Source of the DNA: Candidatus Altarchaeota archaeon
GTDB taxonomy: Archaea > SpSt-1190
Assembly (NCBI GenBank): GCA_018220935.1
Contig: JAAOXU010000001.1
Span: 1 to 55,034 of the forward strand
Direction of reading: 5' to 3'
DNA length: 55,034 bases
The notes under the pieces were generated by a model. It had not been told where the DNA came from and ran no database searches. It worked only from the letters and a program-made list of their open reading frames with translations. Both the position numbers and the translations under genes were made by a program. This document shows positions 36,880 to 47,416 of the stretch, piece by piece; positions within the stretch are counted from its first letter, which is position 1, and the number at the start of each line of letters is the position of its first letter.

Positions 36880-39071
36880 AGACTTTCAAGTTTTGTTGGC
36901 TCTTCTTTTTCTTTATTTCTAAACAACCTATATGCAAAACCCGTTGAAGCTTTTTCCATCCGTTCTTCATGGGTTATGATAAGTACTTGTTCAAGAACAT
37001 TAGGCATACCTTCTCGTAAAATATCAGAGAGTCTGTCAACCCCACCTTCATCTAAATTATGTGTTGGTTCATCTAGTAGGAGTAATCCCATTTTACTAAG
37101 TGATCTTGCAAAAGCAACCCTCAAAGCAAGAGACGCAATACTTCTTTCCCCACCACTAGCAAAACCATCAACATTAACCCACCCTTGCTTTTCACGAAGC
37201 TGCAAAATATAGTCCCCTGTACTTTTTCCTTCTTGTTCAACAAAAATTCGTAAAGAATAGTAGTCTCCATAAGGATAAAGTTGAGACCAAATATCTCCAA
37301 GAAGCTCGTTTACTAGTTCAACAAAACCCTGTCTTACTAAAACTTGCACATCAAAAATTGAATTTACTAAAATTGAAAGTTTTTCTAAATTTTTTTCAAT
37401 CTTTTTTGATTCAACTCTTGCAAGATTTACTTCATTAACTTCTCGCGATAATGCTGCCACCTCACTTTCTTTAGCATCAATTAAATTTGGGATAACTTGC
37501 ATTCTTGAAGTTGCACGACTTGATTTGTCTACATATACCTCAACATCAATTCGTAATTTTGAATAAATCTCTTCATTAAATCCAAGAGACGCAACGGATG
37601 ACTGAAGCGAAGTAATCTTCTCATGAAGCAAATTAAGTTTTTCTTGACTCTCTTCCCTTTGACTAGCTTTAGTTAATTTCTCTTTTTTTAATTCTAATTC
37701 ACTAACTAATTCTTTTTGTTTCTCATATTTTTTAGTTAATTCTAACGGATTTAATGAATCAAATTCAATTTGTAAATTTGGTAAATTTTGAATCATTAGT
37801 TTAGCCCTTTGGACATCTAATTTTATTTTATCATTTTCGTCTTGCTTTTGCTTTAAGATATGGATTTCATCTTGAGTAGTAGTAACTTTAATTTTAAGTT
37901 CTAAACTAGCTTTTAAATGTCTAGAAATGTGCTTTTGTGGATCGTCTAAGTCGTGATCACATACAGGGCATTTAGCATCTGCAGAATTTAATTGTTCAAT
38001 TGACGAGTGATGAGAATCTAATTTTGCAACTAGTTTGGATAATTCTGTTTTTTTAGTGTCAAGTTTTGGAGCAAAATCTTCAAATTTTTGATTTGCCTTT
38101 TGTTCATATATTTTTAATTCTAAAATTCGAGAATCTAGCATTTGTTTCTTGCTTTTTACTTGTGATAATTCACTAAGAAACAAACGTTCTTTTGATTTCA
38201 TTTCATTTAGTCGTAATACTGTACTTTCTAACTTATCTTTTGCACTGTCAATTTTGGGGAGTTTAGTTAAAAGTTCATCAAGAGAATTTGCTTCCCCACT
38301 AAACTTATTTAGTGTTGACTTTAGCTCATCTCTTTTTTTCCTTTTTTCATCAAGCTTATCAAATTGAAGTCGCCTTAAGTCAAGCTTTTCTTTAATTGAT
38401 GATGTCTCCATTTGAAGTTCAGTAAATTCATCTTTGAGGTCTGAAATTTTTTTATTTGAAATTTCAATAATTTCTTCTACCTCAGTCACATCTTTTTTTG
38501 CTTTAACCTTTAATTCATCAAGTCTACCCTTAACTCCATTATGAAAGCTTCGTAGTTTTTTTCGAGAAGCATCTAACCTATCAATTTTTAGTAAACTGTC
38601 AATTAGTTTTACTCTATTTGTTTTTCCATATCGCAAAAAATTATCAATATTATTTTGTCTAGCATAAACTACATTAGTAAAAGTTTCGAAGTCAGTACCA
38701 AACAGTTCAGTAATTTTAGCAGTCACCCTTTTTTGTCCAACCTCTAAGACCTTACCTTCAACAAAGAGTTTAGCATCAACACCTTTACTAGTTAGCTTTC
38801 GAATTACTTTGTAAATTTTATCTCCAGAATCAAACTCAACTTGTACCTCAGCACTTTCAAGTCTTCTTGGTTTTCTCATGATAAGTTCATTAGCACTCAA
38901 TTTTCTACTCCTAACTTCGGGTATTTCACCATATAAGCCAAAAGTAATACCTTGAAGGATCGAACTTTTTCCACTACCCATAATTCCAAGTAGTACGTTT
39001 GTACCACGAGAAAGCTCCAAAACCGTATCTTCGTGACTTTTGAAACCCTGAAGTTTTAGTTTTCTAATCAT
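36876..39071 (-). CDS. rad50: Rad50 SMC-like ATPase
   Basis: MIRKLKLQGFKSH, GIMGSGKSSI, zinc hook CPVC, signature SGGERSIASLALR, LLLDEPTHNLD. Confidence 0.93.
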   Translation of the reverse strand: MIRKLKLQGFKSHEDTVLELSRGTNVLLGIMGSGKSSILQGITFGLYGEIPEVRSRKLSANELIMRKPRRLESAEVQVEFDSGDKIYKVIRKLTSKGVDAKLFVEGKVLEVGQKRVTAKITELFGTDFETFTNVVYARQNNIDNFLRYGKTNRVKLIDSLLKIDRLDASRKKLRSFHNGVKGRLDELKVKAKKDVTEVEEIIEISNKKISDLKDEFTELQMETSSIKEKLDLRRLQFDKLDEKRKKRDELKSTLNKFSGEANSLDELLTKLPKIDSAKDKLESTVLRLNEMKSKERLFLSELSQVKSKKQMLDSRILELKIYEQKANQKFEDFAPKLDTKKTELSKLVAKLDSHHSSIEQLNSADAKCPVCDHDLDDPQKHISRHLKASLELKIKVTTTQDEIHILKQKQDENDKIKLDVQRAKLMIQNLPNLQIEFDSLNPLELTKKYEKQKELVSELELKKEKLTKASQREESQEKLNLLHEKITSLQSSVASLGFNEEIYSKLRIDVEVYVDKSSRATSRMQVIPNLIDAKESEVAALSREVNEVNLARVESKKIEKNLEKLSILVNSIFDVQVLVRQGFVELVNELLGDIWSQLYPYGDYYSLRIFVEQEGKSTGDYILQLREKQGWVNVDGFASGGERSIASLALRVAFARSLSKMGLLLLDEPTHNLDEGGVDRLSDILREGMPNVLEQVLIITHEERMEKASTGFAYRLFRNKEKEEPTKLESL

Positions 39072-40174
39072 TGTGATTCCTCCAAAAGTTTCCACACCCT
39101 AGATTCATCCCCGCTAAGAAGATAATTGTAGAGTTTTAGTGCATCAAGATTTAGTTGTCTTTCCCCTAAAACTTTTTTTAGCATTGAGATTGCTAAGTCG
39201 TCAAGATTCATTTGTTTTAGGTCAACTTCAGACAAAGCTCCACCCTCAAGATTTTTGTTAAAACTAACAATTAAGTCAGTCTCATTTTGAAAAATTAAAT
39301 CTGAAGACCTAAAACCATCTTGAAGTTTTCCCACTACTTTAATTCTCACCATTGGTTCTTCATTACCGCTTGGAATTTTTGAGAGTGTATTTTCAATCTC
39401 ATGTAAAATTTCAGACGGGCTTCTAGAATTAGCATCAACTTTTAGGTAATGAAGTGGTCTACTAGGAATTGAAACTTTCTCAAATCCTTGATCCCAAACC
39501 CAAACAAATTTTTCAGCCTCATCGGGTTTCATCTGAGTAACAACCGTACTACCCACCACAAGTTGATTTTTGGTTAACTTTGGTGCATGGATATGTCCAT
39601 TAATGTAATAAGTAAACCCATAAGGCAGATCAGACCATTTTAGTCGCGAGAAGGGAATTTGTGGAACTATGTCTTGATGAAAAATGAAAAAGGATCGTTC
39701 ACCAAATGGTTTTGCATCTAGATTTGCAAACATTTTTGTTGAGTAACTTTCTGGAACTGAACCCACACCAAAAAATCCAGTGTCCCCAATAAGCACACCA
39801 TCGTTGTGAAGATAAATTAAAGGTCTCATTATATCCATTAATTGAGTCGGGTTCACGTCCCCTTTTACTCGCCTATCATGATTTCCGTGAATTGCAACGA
39901 TAGGAACACCATTAACATCAGGTGAGTCTCGCCCATACCCTTTTATTGGAAAATTATTTTTTTTTGATTTCGTGAGTCTAAAAACTTGAGCGGCATCTCT
40001 AAAAACTTCAGGTCTTGGAACGGGAGTATCAAAAACATCTCCAGCTAAAACTATGACATCAACATCTTGACTCATAAGCTCTTTGAAGGCACGCTTAGCT
40101 TGAATTGTCGCGTCTTGTTTTCTTTTACCCGTACCAAAACCAAGATGCAAGTCACTAGCAAAACCAATTCTCAC
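39068..40174 (-). CDS. mre11: Mre11 nuclease
   Basis: RIGFASDLHLGF, VIVLAGDVFDTP, VAIHGNHDRR, YYINGHIHAP. Confidence 0.93.
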   Translation of the reverse strand: MRIGFASDLHLGFGTGKRKQDATIQAKRAFKELMSQDVDVIVLAGDVFDTPVPRPEVFRDAAQVFRLTKSKKNNFPIKGYGRDSPDVNGVPIVAIHGNHDRRVKGDVNPTQLMDIMRPLIYLHNDGVLIGDTGFFGVGSVPESYSTKMFANLDAKPFGERSFFIFHQDIVPQIPFSRLKWSDLPYGFTYYINGHIHAPKLTKNQLVVGSTVVTQMKPDEAEKFVWVWDQGFEKVSIPSRPLHYLKVDANSRSPSEILHEIENTLSKIPSGNEEPMVRIKVVGKLQDGFRSSDLIFQNETDLIVSFNKNLEGGALSEVDLKQMNLDDLAISMLKKVLGERQLNLDALKLYNYLLSGDESRVWKLLEESQ

Positions 40175-40324
40175 TATAGTATCTAAAGTTTTTCTTTAAA
40201 AACAAAAAGGGGTATATTGCCATTGGAAACCCTAAAAATTCGAGAACTAAGACGAGTGGATTAATCAACACTCTTAAGTAGCAAGATTTACTAAGTTTTA
40301 TAAGGAATCTTAAAGGAGTCTAGT

Positions 40325-40735
40325 ATGGTTTCAGGCCCAGATGTAATGAGGATAGTTGAACAAATAGATCAAGAGATATCAAATTATAGAGAAAAAATTT
40401 TGGACACAATGTATAAGTTACCCACACATTTTAAGAATATTATCAAAGGAGAACTGCATCATGGAGGTCGCGACGTTCATGCAATTTTATACCTTGACGA
40501 TAAGAAAAGAGCAGTACACATCCAAGCATATCCTGGCTTTAGTGACAAAGAAGGCATGTATGTAAATGCGAGAATTATGGATGTTCAAAAACTTGAAGAT
40601 ATTAGAAAAACTACAGGTGTCTCTCCGGGAAACGAGCACGAATCAGCAGGACCATGGATTGCACCTTTAGGCAGAGGGGATAAGATTGAATATAATCCAG
40701 AAATCATCTCAAACATAATTTACAAGAGTCTTTAA
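40325..40735 (+). CDS. Hypothetical protein
   Basis: 136 aa ORF. Confidence 0.6.
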   Translation: MVSGPDVMRIVEQIDQEISNYREKILDTMYKLPTHFKNIIKGELHHGGRDVHAILYLDDKKRAVHIQAYPGFSDKEGMYVNARIMDVQKLEDIRKTTGVSPGNEHESAGPWIAPLGRGDKIEYNPEIISNIIYKSL

Positions 40736-40811
40736 GACTAAAGAAAACCTTATAAGCCAAGAAGAGGGGAAGTCTAAGTCCGAATTACCACTTTGGTGGG
40801 AGGAAGAAACA

Positions 40812-41444
40812 ATGAAATTTAAAGAAGCAATAAAAAAGGCAAGAGAGGCGAGTAAAGAACGTAAGTTCGATCAGACCCTCGAATTGATTATTAATTTAAA
40901 AAGTATTGATACTAAAAGTTACAGCTTAAACGACACAATTAAGCTCCCAGAAGGTCGTGGTAAAGACTTTGTAATTTGTGTAGTTGGAACTGGAGATTTT
41001 GTAATTAAGGGTAGAAAATGTTCAGAAAAAACTATTGATAAAAATGAATTTAGTGATTACAAAGACAAGAAGAAAGTTAAGAAATTTGTAAGTGATGTTG
41101 ATTATTTTGTAGTTGAAGCTACAGTGATGGCAGATTTTGCAAAAACTTTTGGTCAAGTATTAGGACCAATTGGCAAGATGCCACTACCTCACCACATTGT
41201 ACCACCAGGTGGGGATCCATGTCCTCGAGCAACAGATCTAAGAAAGACCGTTAGAGTCAAGGCCAAAAAGACTGCAGTAGTTCAAGTACCTGTAGGGACT
41301 GAAAAAATGAGTGATGAAGACTTAGAAAAAAATCTAAAAGCAGTGTATGAATTTATTTTACATAAACAAGAACACGGCAAAGAAAACATTCGAAACTTAA
41401 TTATTAAGTTCACAATGGGGAAAGGAGTTAAGGTCAATGGTTAA
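40812..41444 (+). CDS. rpl1: 50S ribosomal protein L1
   Basis: GRGKDFVICVVG..., LGPIGKMPLPHHIVPPGGDP. Confidence 0.93.
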   Translation: MKFKEAIKKAREASKERKFDQTLELIINLKSIDTKSYSLNDTIKLPEGRGKDFVICVVGTGDFVIKGRKCSEKTIDKNEFSDYKDKKKVKKFVSDVDYFVVEATVMADFAKTFGQVLGPIGKMPLPHHIVPPGGDPCPRATDLRKTVRVKAKKTAVVQVPVGTEKMSDEDLEKNLKAVYEFILHKQEHGKENIRNLIIKFTMGKGVKVNG

Positions 41445-42285
41445 GGAATGGAAAGTTAGTTTTGTTGATGAAATTGCTAATAGGATGACTAAGGCTAAAG
41501 TATTAGGATTAGCCGATTTCGGCAGACTCCCAAGTAAACAAGTTCAAATTATACGACAAGCACTCCGTGGAAAAGGTGAAATTAAGTGTGTAAAAAGGGC
41601 TTTAGTAGAAAAAGCACTCGAGAAAACAAAAATACCACTAAGTGATAATCTTCCAGATAGTGTAGCTGTAATTACAAGTGACCTTAATGCATTTGAATTA
41701 TTTAGAATTATTAAATCCAAAAGAAGTAAAGCAAGTGCTAAACCTGGAATGATTTGTGAAAAAGATATAGTGATTCCAAAGGGTGGAACTGGATTACCTC
41801 CCGGTCAAGCTATAGCAGACTTGCAAAACGCAGGTATCCCAAGTAAAATTGCAAAGGGACAAATTGAAGTAATTAAAGATCATTTATTGCTCAAAACAGG
41901 GGAAGTTGTAACACCACAGATTGCAATAGCCCTAAACGCGTTAGATATCAAGCCATTTGAATTTGGTCTTGAAATATCTGCAATACTAGAAGACGGTGTA
42001 GTCTTTACAAAAGACGTACTCGATGTTGATATTGATGCGATTCGCGGTCAATTTTCAACAGCAGGTGCAGAAGCATTCAACCTAGCAATTGAAACAGTAT
42101 ATCCAACAAAAGAAGTTGTTGAGATCTTACTTAGTAGATTAGCAGGGCAAGCCAAGTCGCTAGCTCTAAAAATGGATTGGATAAGTAAAGACACAGTAAA
42201 TCAAGTATTAGGCAAAGCTAATGCACACGCAATATGTTTAGATAAGAAAATCCCCTGGAATGGGGATAAAATTGGAGGAAGTTGA
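41437..42285 (+). CDS. rplP0: 50S ribosomal protein L10 (P0)
   Basis: VLGLADFGRLPSKQVQIIRQALRGKGEIKCVKRALVEKAL. Confidence 0.93.
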   Translation: MVKEWKVSFVDEIANRMTKAKVLGLADFGRLPSKQVQIIRQALRGKGEIKCVKRALVEKALEKTKIPLSDNLPDSVAVITSDLNAFELFRIIKSKRSKASAKPGMICEKDIVIPKGGTGLPPGQAIADLQNAGIPSKIAKGQIEVIKDHLLLKTGEVVTPQIAIALNALDIKPFEFGLEISAILEDGVVFTKDVLDVDIDAIRGQFSTAGAEAFNLAIETVYPTKEVVEILLSRLAGQAKSLALKMDWISKDTVNQVLGKANAHAICLDKKIPWNGDKIGGS

Positions 42286-42596
42286 AAATGGAATATATAC
42301 ATGCAGCTCTTCTGCTGCACAAGGCGGGTAAGGACATAAAAGAAAATTCCTTAAAAAAAGTGCTTGAGGCTGCTGGCGTCAAAGTTGAAGACGGCAAGCT
42401 AAAAGCTCTCGTTAGCGCTCTAAAGGATGTTAAAATTGAAGAAGCAATAAGCACACCTGTTGCTGTTGCCGCTGCTCCCGCTGGAGCTGCTCCACAAGGT
42501 GGGGAAGCTAAGCCTGCAGAAGAAAAAGTAGAGGAAGAAGACGAAGGAAAGAAAGACGAGGATGCTGGTGCAGGTCTCGCTGCTTTGTTCGGCTAA
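42282..42596 (+). CDS. rpl12: 50S ribosomal protein L12 (P1)
   Basis: MEYIHAALLLHKAGKDI... with acidic tail AGAGLAALFG. Confidence 0.95.
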   Translation: MKMEYIHAALLLHKAGKDIKENSLKKVLEAAGVKVEDGKLKALVSALKDVKIEEAISTPVAVAAAPAGAAPQGGEAKPAEEKVEEEDEGKKDEDAGAGLAALFG

Positions 42597-42638
42597 TCAT
42601 CCAAATGGACACAAATCCCGGCCCAGTGTCGGGTATAA

Positions 42639-42655
42639 CCCCGCTTAAGGCGGGG
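42639..42655 (+). terminator. Hairpin CCCCGC-TTAAG-GCGGGG after the L1-L10-L12 operon
   Basis: Perfect 6-bp stem followed by T-rich sequence. Confidence 0.5.
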
Positions 42656-42660
42656 AATTC

Positions 42661-42670
42661 TTTTATATTA
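42661..42670 (+). promoter_or_regulatory. Putative TATA box of a leaderless gene
   Basis: TTTTATATTA about 24 nt upstream of GTG 42689. Confidence 0.55.
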
Positions 42671-42688
42671 TCAGTATTTGCTACTTAT

Positions 42689-45600
42689 GTGAGAAAATCA
42701 TTGGTATTAATCTTATTGTTATTGCCAGTTTTATCTCTAAATATAACGGTCCAGTGTGATTCAAACTGTTATACGTATATTCCTGTAAATGGCTATGGAT
42801 ACATTAATTATACTGTAAACGGCAGTCTCTTAGAGGATGTTTACAGGTCTGCAACCCTCATAAACGTAACAGGAACTAATCTTTCAACCCTTATGATTTT
42901 CAACCTAGCAGATTATGGGTGTAGCAACCCATCAGACTTGTTTCTTAATCAAAGTCCAGTTGAAGCTGCATTCTTTGAGGATTTATTAGTAGCAGAATAC
43001 GATTTAGACGGGGTCAATACCACATTTAAACTATTTTGTGACGGAAGTAATGATTTGAGAAGTCAAGCAAGCTGGTATAACAAAATCAGTGTAACTTCAA
43101 TTTTTAGTCAAGATAATTTGACTTTTATTGATGGAAAATATGTTTTAACTGGATTAACGTTAGATGCTTCAGTTGAATTTTCAGGACCAGTTAGAGCAAT
43201 TGAGAGAACATATGGTAATGTAACAATTGGTGAAGTTGAGCTTTCAGTATTAAACATAAGTTCATATGACAATTCACTTGTCTGGCAAGACAATATTGAA
43301 CTGCCGTATTCAGATTATGTTTATTTGGACTTCGCAAATTTGACAGGGGATGATGAGCGGTTCTTTGTAGTGAGTCACGGAAATGTAACTTGGGGAAATA
43401 TTACCATATTAAATGAAGATTTAGACATCAACGCTTCACTTGGATTTAATCTAACTAAGGGTGTGGCAATAACTGATTATGATGGGGACAGTGAGAACGA
43501 AATTGTAGCTTGTATTAACAAAACCACCACATTTAATCTCACAACTTTTGAATTTATTGGAACGTGGGCTAATACAACATCAAACATTAATTGTGAAAGT
43601 TTTGGTTCGTTTGACCCCATAAGTTATCCAGACACTAATGGAAGTATTGTAACTTATAACTCAACTTCATTAATTTGGATCGTCTTTAACACCACCACAA
43701 CAGTTTATACTAAAAGTTGGGCAAATATCAAAGATGTTGCAAGTATAGATCTTGATGCAGACACATATTCAGAAATTTTAATCACAACAACAGATGGAGA
43801 AGTTAATGCATATGAGGTTACAGATTTATTCACAACTCAACACTTAGATTATTTTGGGAAGCACAAAAATGATTTTATTGATGCAAGTAGTGATATTTTA
43901 ACTTACAACGGTTCACTCAACCTTTATTCAGGAAATTATCTTACAAATAAAGGTGAATTAAATTATACTCAAACCAGTATTTTAGCACCCATAAAAATTA
44001 GTCTAAACTTTAGTGTTGGGGGTAGTGGGGATGCGACTTTGAGTACGGCACTTTGGGAGTCAACAGGCGAGAATTATTGGTATTTTAGTCAGACATATAC
44101 TCAAGGATTTCACCAAGTTGAATTATATCCACAGCAAAACGGAAGTTTAACTATTAATTTTACACTCTCGGGAGTGAACGCAAGTTATGATTCATGGATT
44201 AAAGTGGATTCACTTCTTGTTCACAATGTAAGTTTAGACTTTGTTAATTTTAGTGATTACCAAAATTATACTTTGAGTGCAATCCCAATTAATACTACAA
44301 TTTTGTCAGACAATCTAAATATAGTTGGAGCAAACTTTAGTGACTCATACTACCTTAATTATATTGTTGCATTCTTTGGTATTGGAAACCATAGCGTCCA
44401 GCTTGATGCACCCGAGTACTCAATTAGTTTATCAAAACCAAGTTTAGGAGTCTCAAGTGCAAGTTACTTTGTTAATGCAACTAGTGCAATTCAACCAAGT
44501 CAAAGTGAGGGAAATTTTTCTAGTATTGCTGGGTTTAGTAATATACTTCGTTTGGTTACTCAAGGTGTTAGTGTATCAACATATGGTACAGTAAATGATT
44601 ATTGTTCATTTGGAAAATACTTAGTTTATACCTATGGTAATGCAACACTTCTTAGTTGGAATGGTCAAGTTGATGAAGTTGGAAATCTAACAGGCAATTT
44701 CACCGGATGTTGGCTAAATGATGACCGGATTTATCTTGTGAATTCAACAGGAGGTATTGATATTTTTGATTTTTCACTCGTAAGAGTTGGAAACTTTTCA
44801 AATTCAAGTTTTATTGTACAAGATATTGTAGTAATTAATGATATTTATGGGTGGAATGGAACTCACACTGCAAGATTAGAGTACAATTCAAGTTTTGATT
44901 CAAAAAACCTTTGGAGTGATAATATTTATGGGCTACAACACAAATATCACAGTCTAAACACCACAGGCATAAGTGATAAACCTGGATTTGATCTTGCTCT
45001 TGATGGATTATGGGACTTTGTATCATCAGGGGTATATTCAGCCATTAGTAATTTTATTAGAATATTCACAACACCAATAAGTATAGTAACTGGTTTTAAC
45101 TCAGAAATTATGGCGTTCTTTGACAATGGTACCATTGAAGCCTCAGTACTCAATTTAAGTAAACCAACAATTGGTACATTTAATTTTACACCAAATGTTA
45201 CATATGACGTTCCAGGTAACTGGATATCTTTTGATAGTGCGGGTTATTATCTTATTAATCTTAGTGCTGATGGTTATTTTGAAGATGAAACAGATACTTT
45301 GAGTAGCTTTTCAATGACGTGTAAAAATTCAACATATGAGAAAGAGATGTTTTTTGCAAAAGAATCAAACCACACTTTTATTTTGATAAATAACAGTTTT
45401 TCAGGAAAGTATGAATGTAATCTCATACCCACATGGGAAGTTAGTCTCCCAACAACTTTTACGTCTAAGACTTTTACTGCATACTCTGATTCAGATACCC
45501 CAGTAATTAATAATGCAACTTCAACAATTTATATTTCAGAAGATCAGGCATTTAACATGACACTAAATGTTACTGAAGACTCAGAAATAAAATTAATTAC

Positions 45601-47416
45601 AGTTTACGCAATACAAGGTCCAGCTTCAGCATCAATAATTGATTCAGATTTAAGTGGAGAATTCCAAATTTATAATTTAAGCGTCACATTTTATCCTACA
45701 CCAAACATACCCCCTGTAATAGAGAGTAATTTCACTTTGGGTGTTGAAGACTATACAGGAAAAGTTAGTGCTAATTTTACAACACAAAACTTTACAGTAT
45801 ATGACAGTACACCCCCAGTAATTACTATTATTGATAGTTTACCAGGAAACAATATTCAAGACTTTAGTGATGTGCCATTAAATTTGAGCATTCAAGTTTC
45901 TTCAGGCGATGCCAATATTAGTTGGATAAATGTTACTCTTTGGGATGCAGGGGTTTTACTTAATTATACAAATATTACGGACGTGAATAATGATACACAT
46001 ATATTATGGTTAAATCAATCTTTAACAGCACAGCAAGATAATTATGAAGTAAGAGTTACTACAGCAGATATTGCAGATACACTTAGGTCTGCAACGTTTG
46101 ATATAACAAGATATGGGAAAAACTCAAGAACGTTAGACGGAAAGTGGTATAGTGATGTAAAATTAGTTGAGTATTACTGGACTAATGAATTAAGTTCACA
46201 AAATGTAGATGATATTGATACTATAAGAGAAACGAATACAAGTTCAGTTTTTGAAATCGAAATAGACGCACCCGACAGACCAGTTGATGAGTGGTGGGTA
46301 TTTGCAAATCAATCAGATGGAACAGGTCTAAAATCAATAAAAATGAAGTATGGGGGCTCAGAAGTCTCAAGTGTAACTCAAGACCTCACGTCTACACTAT
46401 ACTTATTTGGTGTAAATACAAGTGATGCACCAGACACAATTATACTTGATGCACAAAGGACTGTTGGAGCTGCCGAAAAAATGTGTCTTATGATTTGTAA
46501 TGACTTTGATGTCGCAGAGAGTACATGTGGTAGTACTTGGGCAGAAAAAACATGCGCTGCTGCTGATGATGATGAAAATATTTTTACAGTTGCAGGTGGG
46601 GACCCATTAATAGTTGATATTGATAGTGGTGGTGTTGGGTTTAGAATTGATAGTGTTGCAATAACAAGTGGTGATGATGGTGACAGTAGTTCTAGTTCAA
46701 GTGGGGACGATACAACGGTAGTAACATCAACTGCAGGTTCAGCAGTAGTTACAATCAGTGCACCCTCATCAAAAACTGTTGATGTTGGTTCTTGTGTTGA
46801 TGTTGAATATTCAATTGCAAATACAGGTTCAGTCTCAGGTTCAATTTCAGGAATTTCAGTATTAAACGTTGATACGGATGAAATTACTTTCACAGTTCTT
46901 TCAGACATTTCATATCCGTATAATTTAGGTGTATCTAAAATTTTAAAGACGATTTTAAGTTTCTGCCCACTTAAACCTGGAGATTATAATCCACGAGTTT
47001 GTGCTAAAATTGGAACTACTAATAAATGTATTAGTGTCAAGATTACAGGAGAAGGGGATGAAGTAACTATACCAACAGGTCCACTTGAAATGGAAGTTAG
47101 TGTTGAGACCTTTGATGATGAATATATAATATTTGTAAACTCAACAATTGGACCAATTGAAGGCGCAACAGTTACAGTAGTATACACAGACGGCACTAAT
47201 GAAACTTTCACTACTAATGTTTTTGGAAAAGTGAATTTTGAACCAAAAATAAAAGATTTTACAGTCACAGTAGATTATGGTGAGGATTCAATTACTAAGG
47301 AAGTTGAAGAAATACTAGAAAAAGTTGGTTTTACAGTTTGGAGAATTTTACTTAGTTTCTTAATTGTTGGTGCGTTAATCGGATTTGGCGTAGTTTTAGA
47401 CGAGAAAATGATGTAG
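42689..47416 (+). CDS. Giant sequon-rich extracellular protein with C-terminal TM (surface/S-layer-like)
   Basis: Start revised to GTG 42689 (VRKSLVLILLLLPVLSL signal peptide); the track N-terminus reads through a hairpin. C-terminal TM VGFTVWRILLSFLIVGALIGFGVVL. Confidence 0.75.
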   Translation: MRKSLVLILLLLPVLSLNITVQCDSNCYTYIPVNGYGYINYTVNGSLLEDVYRSATLINVTGTNLSTLMIFNLADYGCSNPSDLFLNQSPVEAAFFEDLLVAEYDLDGVNTTFKLFCDGSNDLRSQASWYNKISVTSIFSQDNLTFIDGKYVLTGLTLDASVEFSGPVRAIERTYGNVTIGEVELSVLNISSYDNSLVWQDNIELPYSDYVYLDFANLTGDDERFFVVSHGNVTWGNITILNEDLDINASLGFNLTKGVAITDYDGDSENEIVACINKTTTFNLTTFEFIGTWANTTSNINCESFGSFDPISYPDTNGSIVTYNSTSLIWIVFNTTTTVYTKSWANIKDVASIDLDADTYSEILITTTDGEVNAYEVTDLFTTQHLDYFGKHKNDFIDASSDILTYNGSLNLYSGNYLTNKGELNYTQTSILAPIKISLNFSVGGSGDATLSTALWESTGENYWYFSQTYTQGFHQVELYPQQNGSLTINFTLSGVNASYDSWIKVDSLLVHNVSLDFVNFSDYQNYTLSAIPINTTILSDNLNIVGANFSDSYYLNYIVAFFGIGNHSVQLDAPEYSISLSKPSLGVSSASYFVNATSAIQPSQSEGNFSSIAGFSNILRLVTQGVSVSTYGTVNDYCSFGKYLVYTYGNATLLSWNGQVDEVGNLTGNFTGCWLNDDRIYLVNSTGGIDIFDFSLVRVGNFSNSSFIVQDIVVINDIYGWNGTHTARLEYNSSFDSKNLWSDNIYGLQHKYHSLNTTGISDKPGFDLALDGLWDFVSSGVYSAISNFIRIFTTPISIVTGFNSEIMAFFDNGTIEASVLNLSKPTIGTFNFTPNVTYDVPGNWISFDSAGYYLINLSADGYFEDETDTLSSFSMTCKNSTYEKEMFFAKESNHTFILINNSFSGKYECNLIPTWEVSLPTTFTSKTFTAYSDSDTPVINNATSTIYISEDQAFNMTLNVTEDSEIKLITVYAIQGPASASIIDSDLSGEFQIYNLSVTFYPTPNIPPVIESNFTLGVEDYTGKVSANFTTQNFTVYDSTPPVITIIDSLPGNNIQDFSDVPLNLSIQVSSGDANISWINVTLWDAGVLLNYTNITDVNNDTHILWLNQSLTAQQDNYEVRVTTADIADTLRSATFDITRYGKNSRTLDGKWYSDVKLVEYYWTNELSSQNVDDIDTIRETNTSSVFEIEIDAPDRPVDEWWVFANQSDGTGLKSIKMKYGGSEVSSVTQDLTSTLYLFGVNTSDAPDTIILDAQRTVGAAEKMCLMICNDFDVAESTCGSTWAEKTCAAADDDENIFTVAGGDPLIVDIDSGGVGFRIDSVAITSGDDGDSSSSSSGDDTTVVTSTAGSAVVTISAPSSKTVDVGSCVDVEYSIANTGSVSGSISGISVLNVDTDEITFTVLSDISYPYNLGVSKILKTILSFCPLKPGDYNPRVCAKIGTTNKCISVKITGEGDEVTIPTGPLEMEVSVETFDDEYIIFVNSTIGPIEGATVTVVYTDGTNETFTTNVFGKVNFEPKIKDFTVTVDYGEDSITKEVEEILEKVGFTVWRILLSFLIVGALIGFGVVLDEKMM

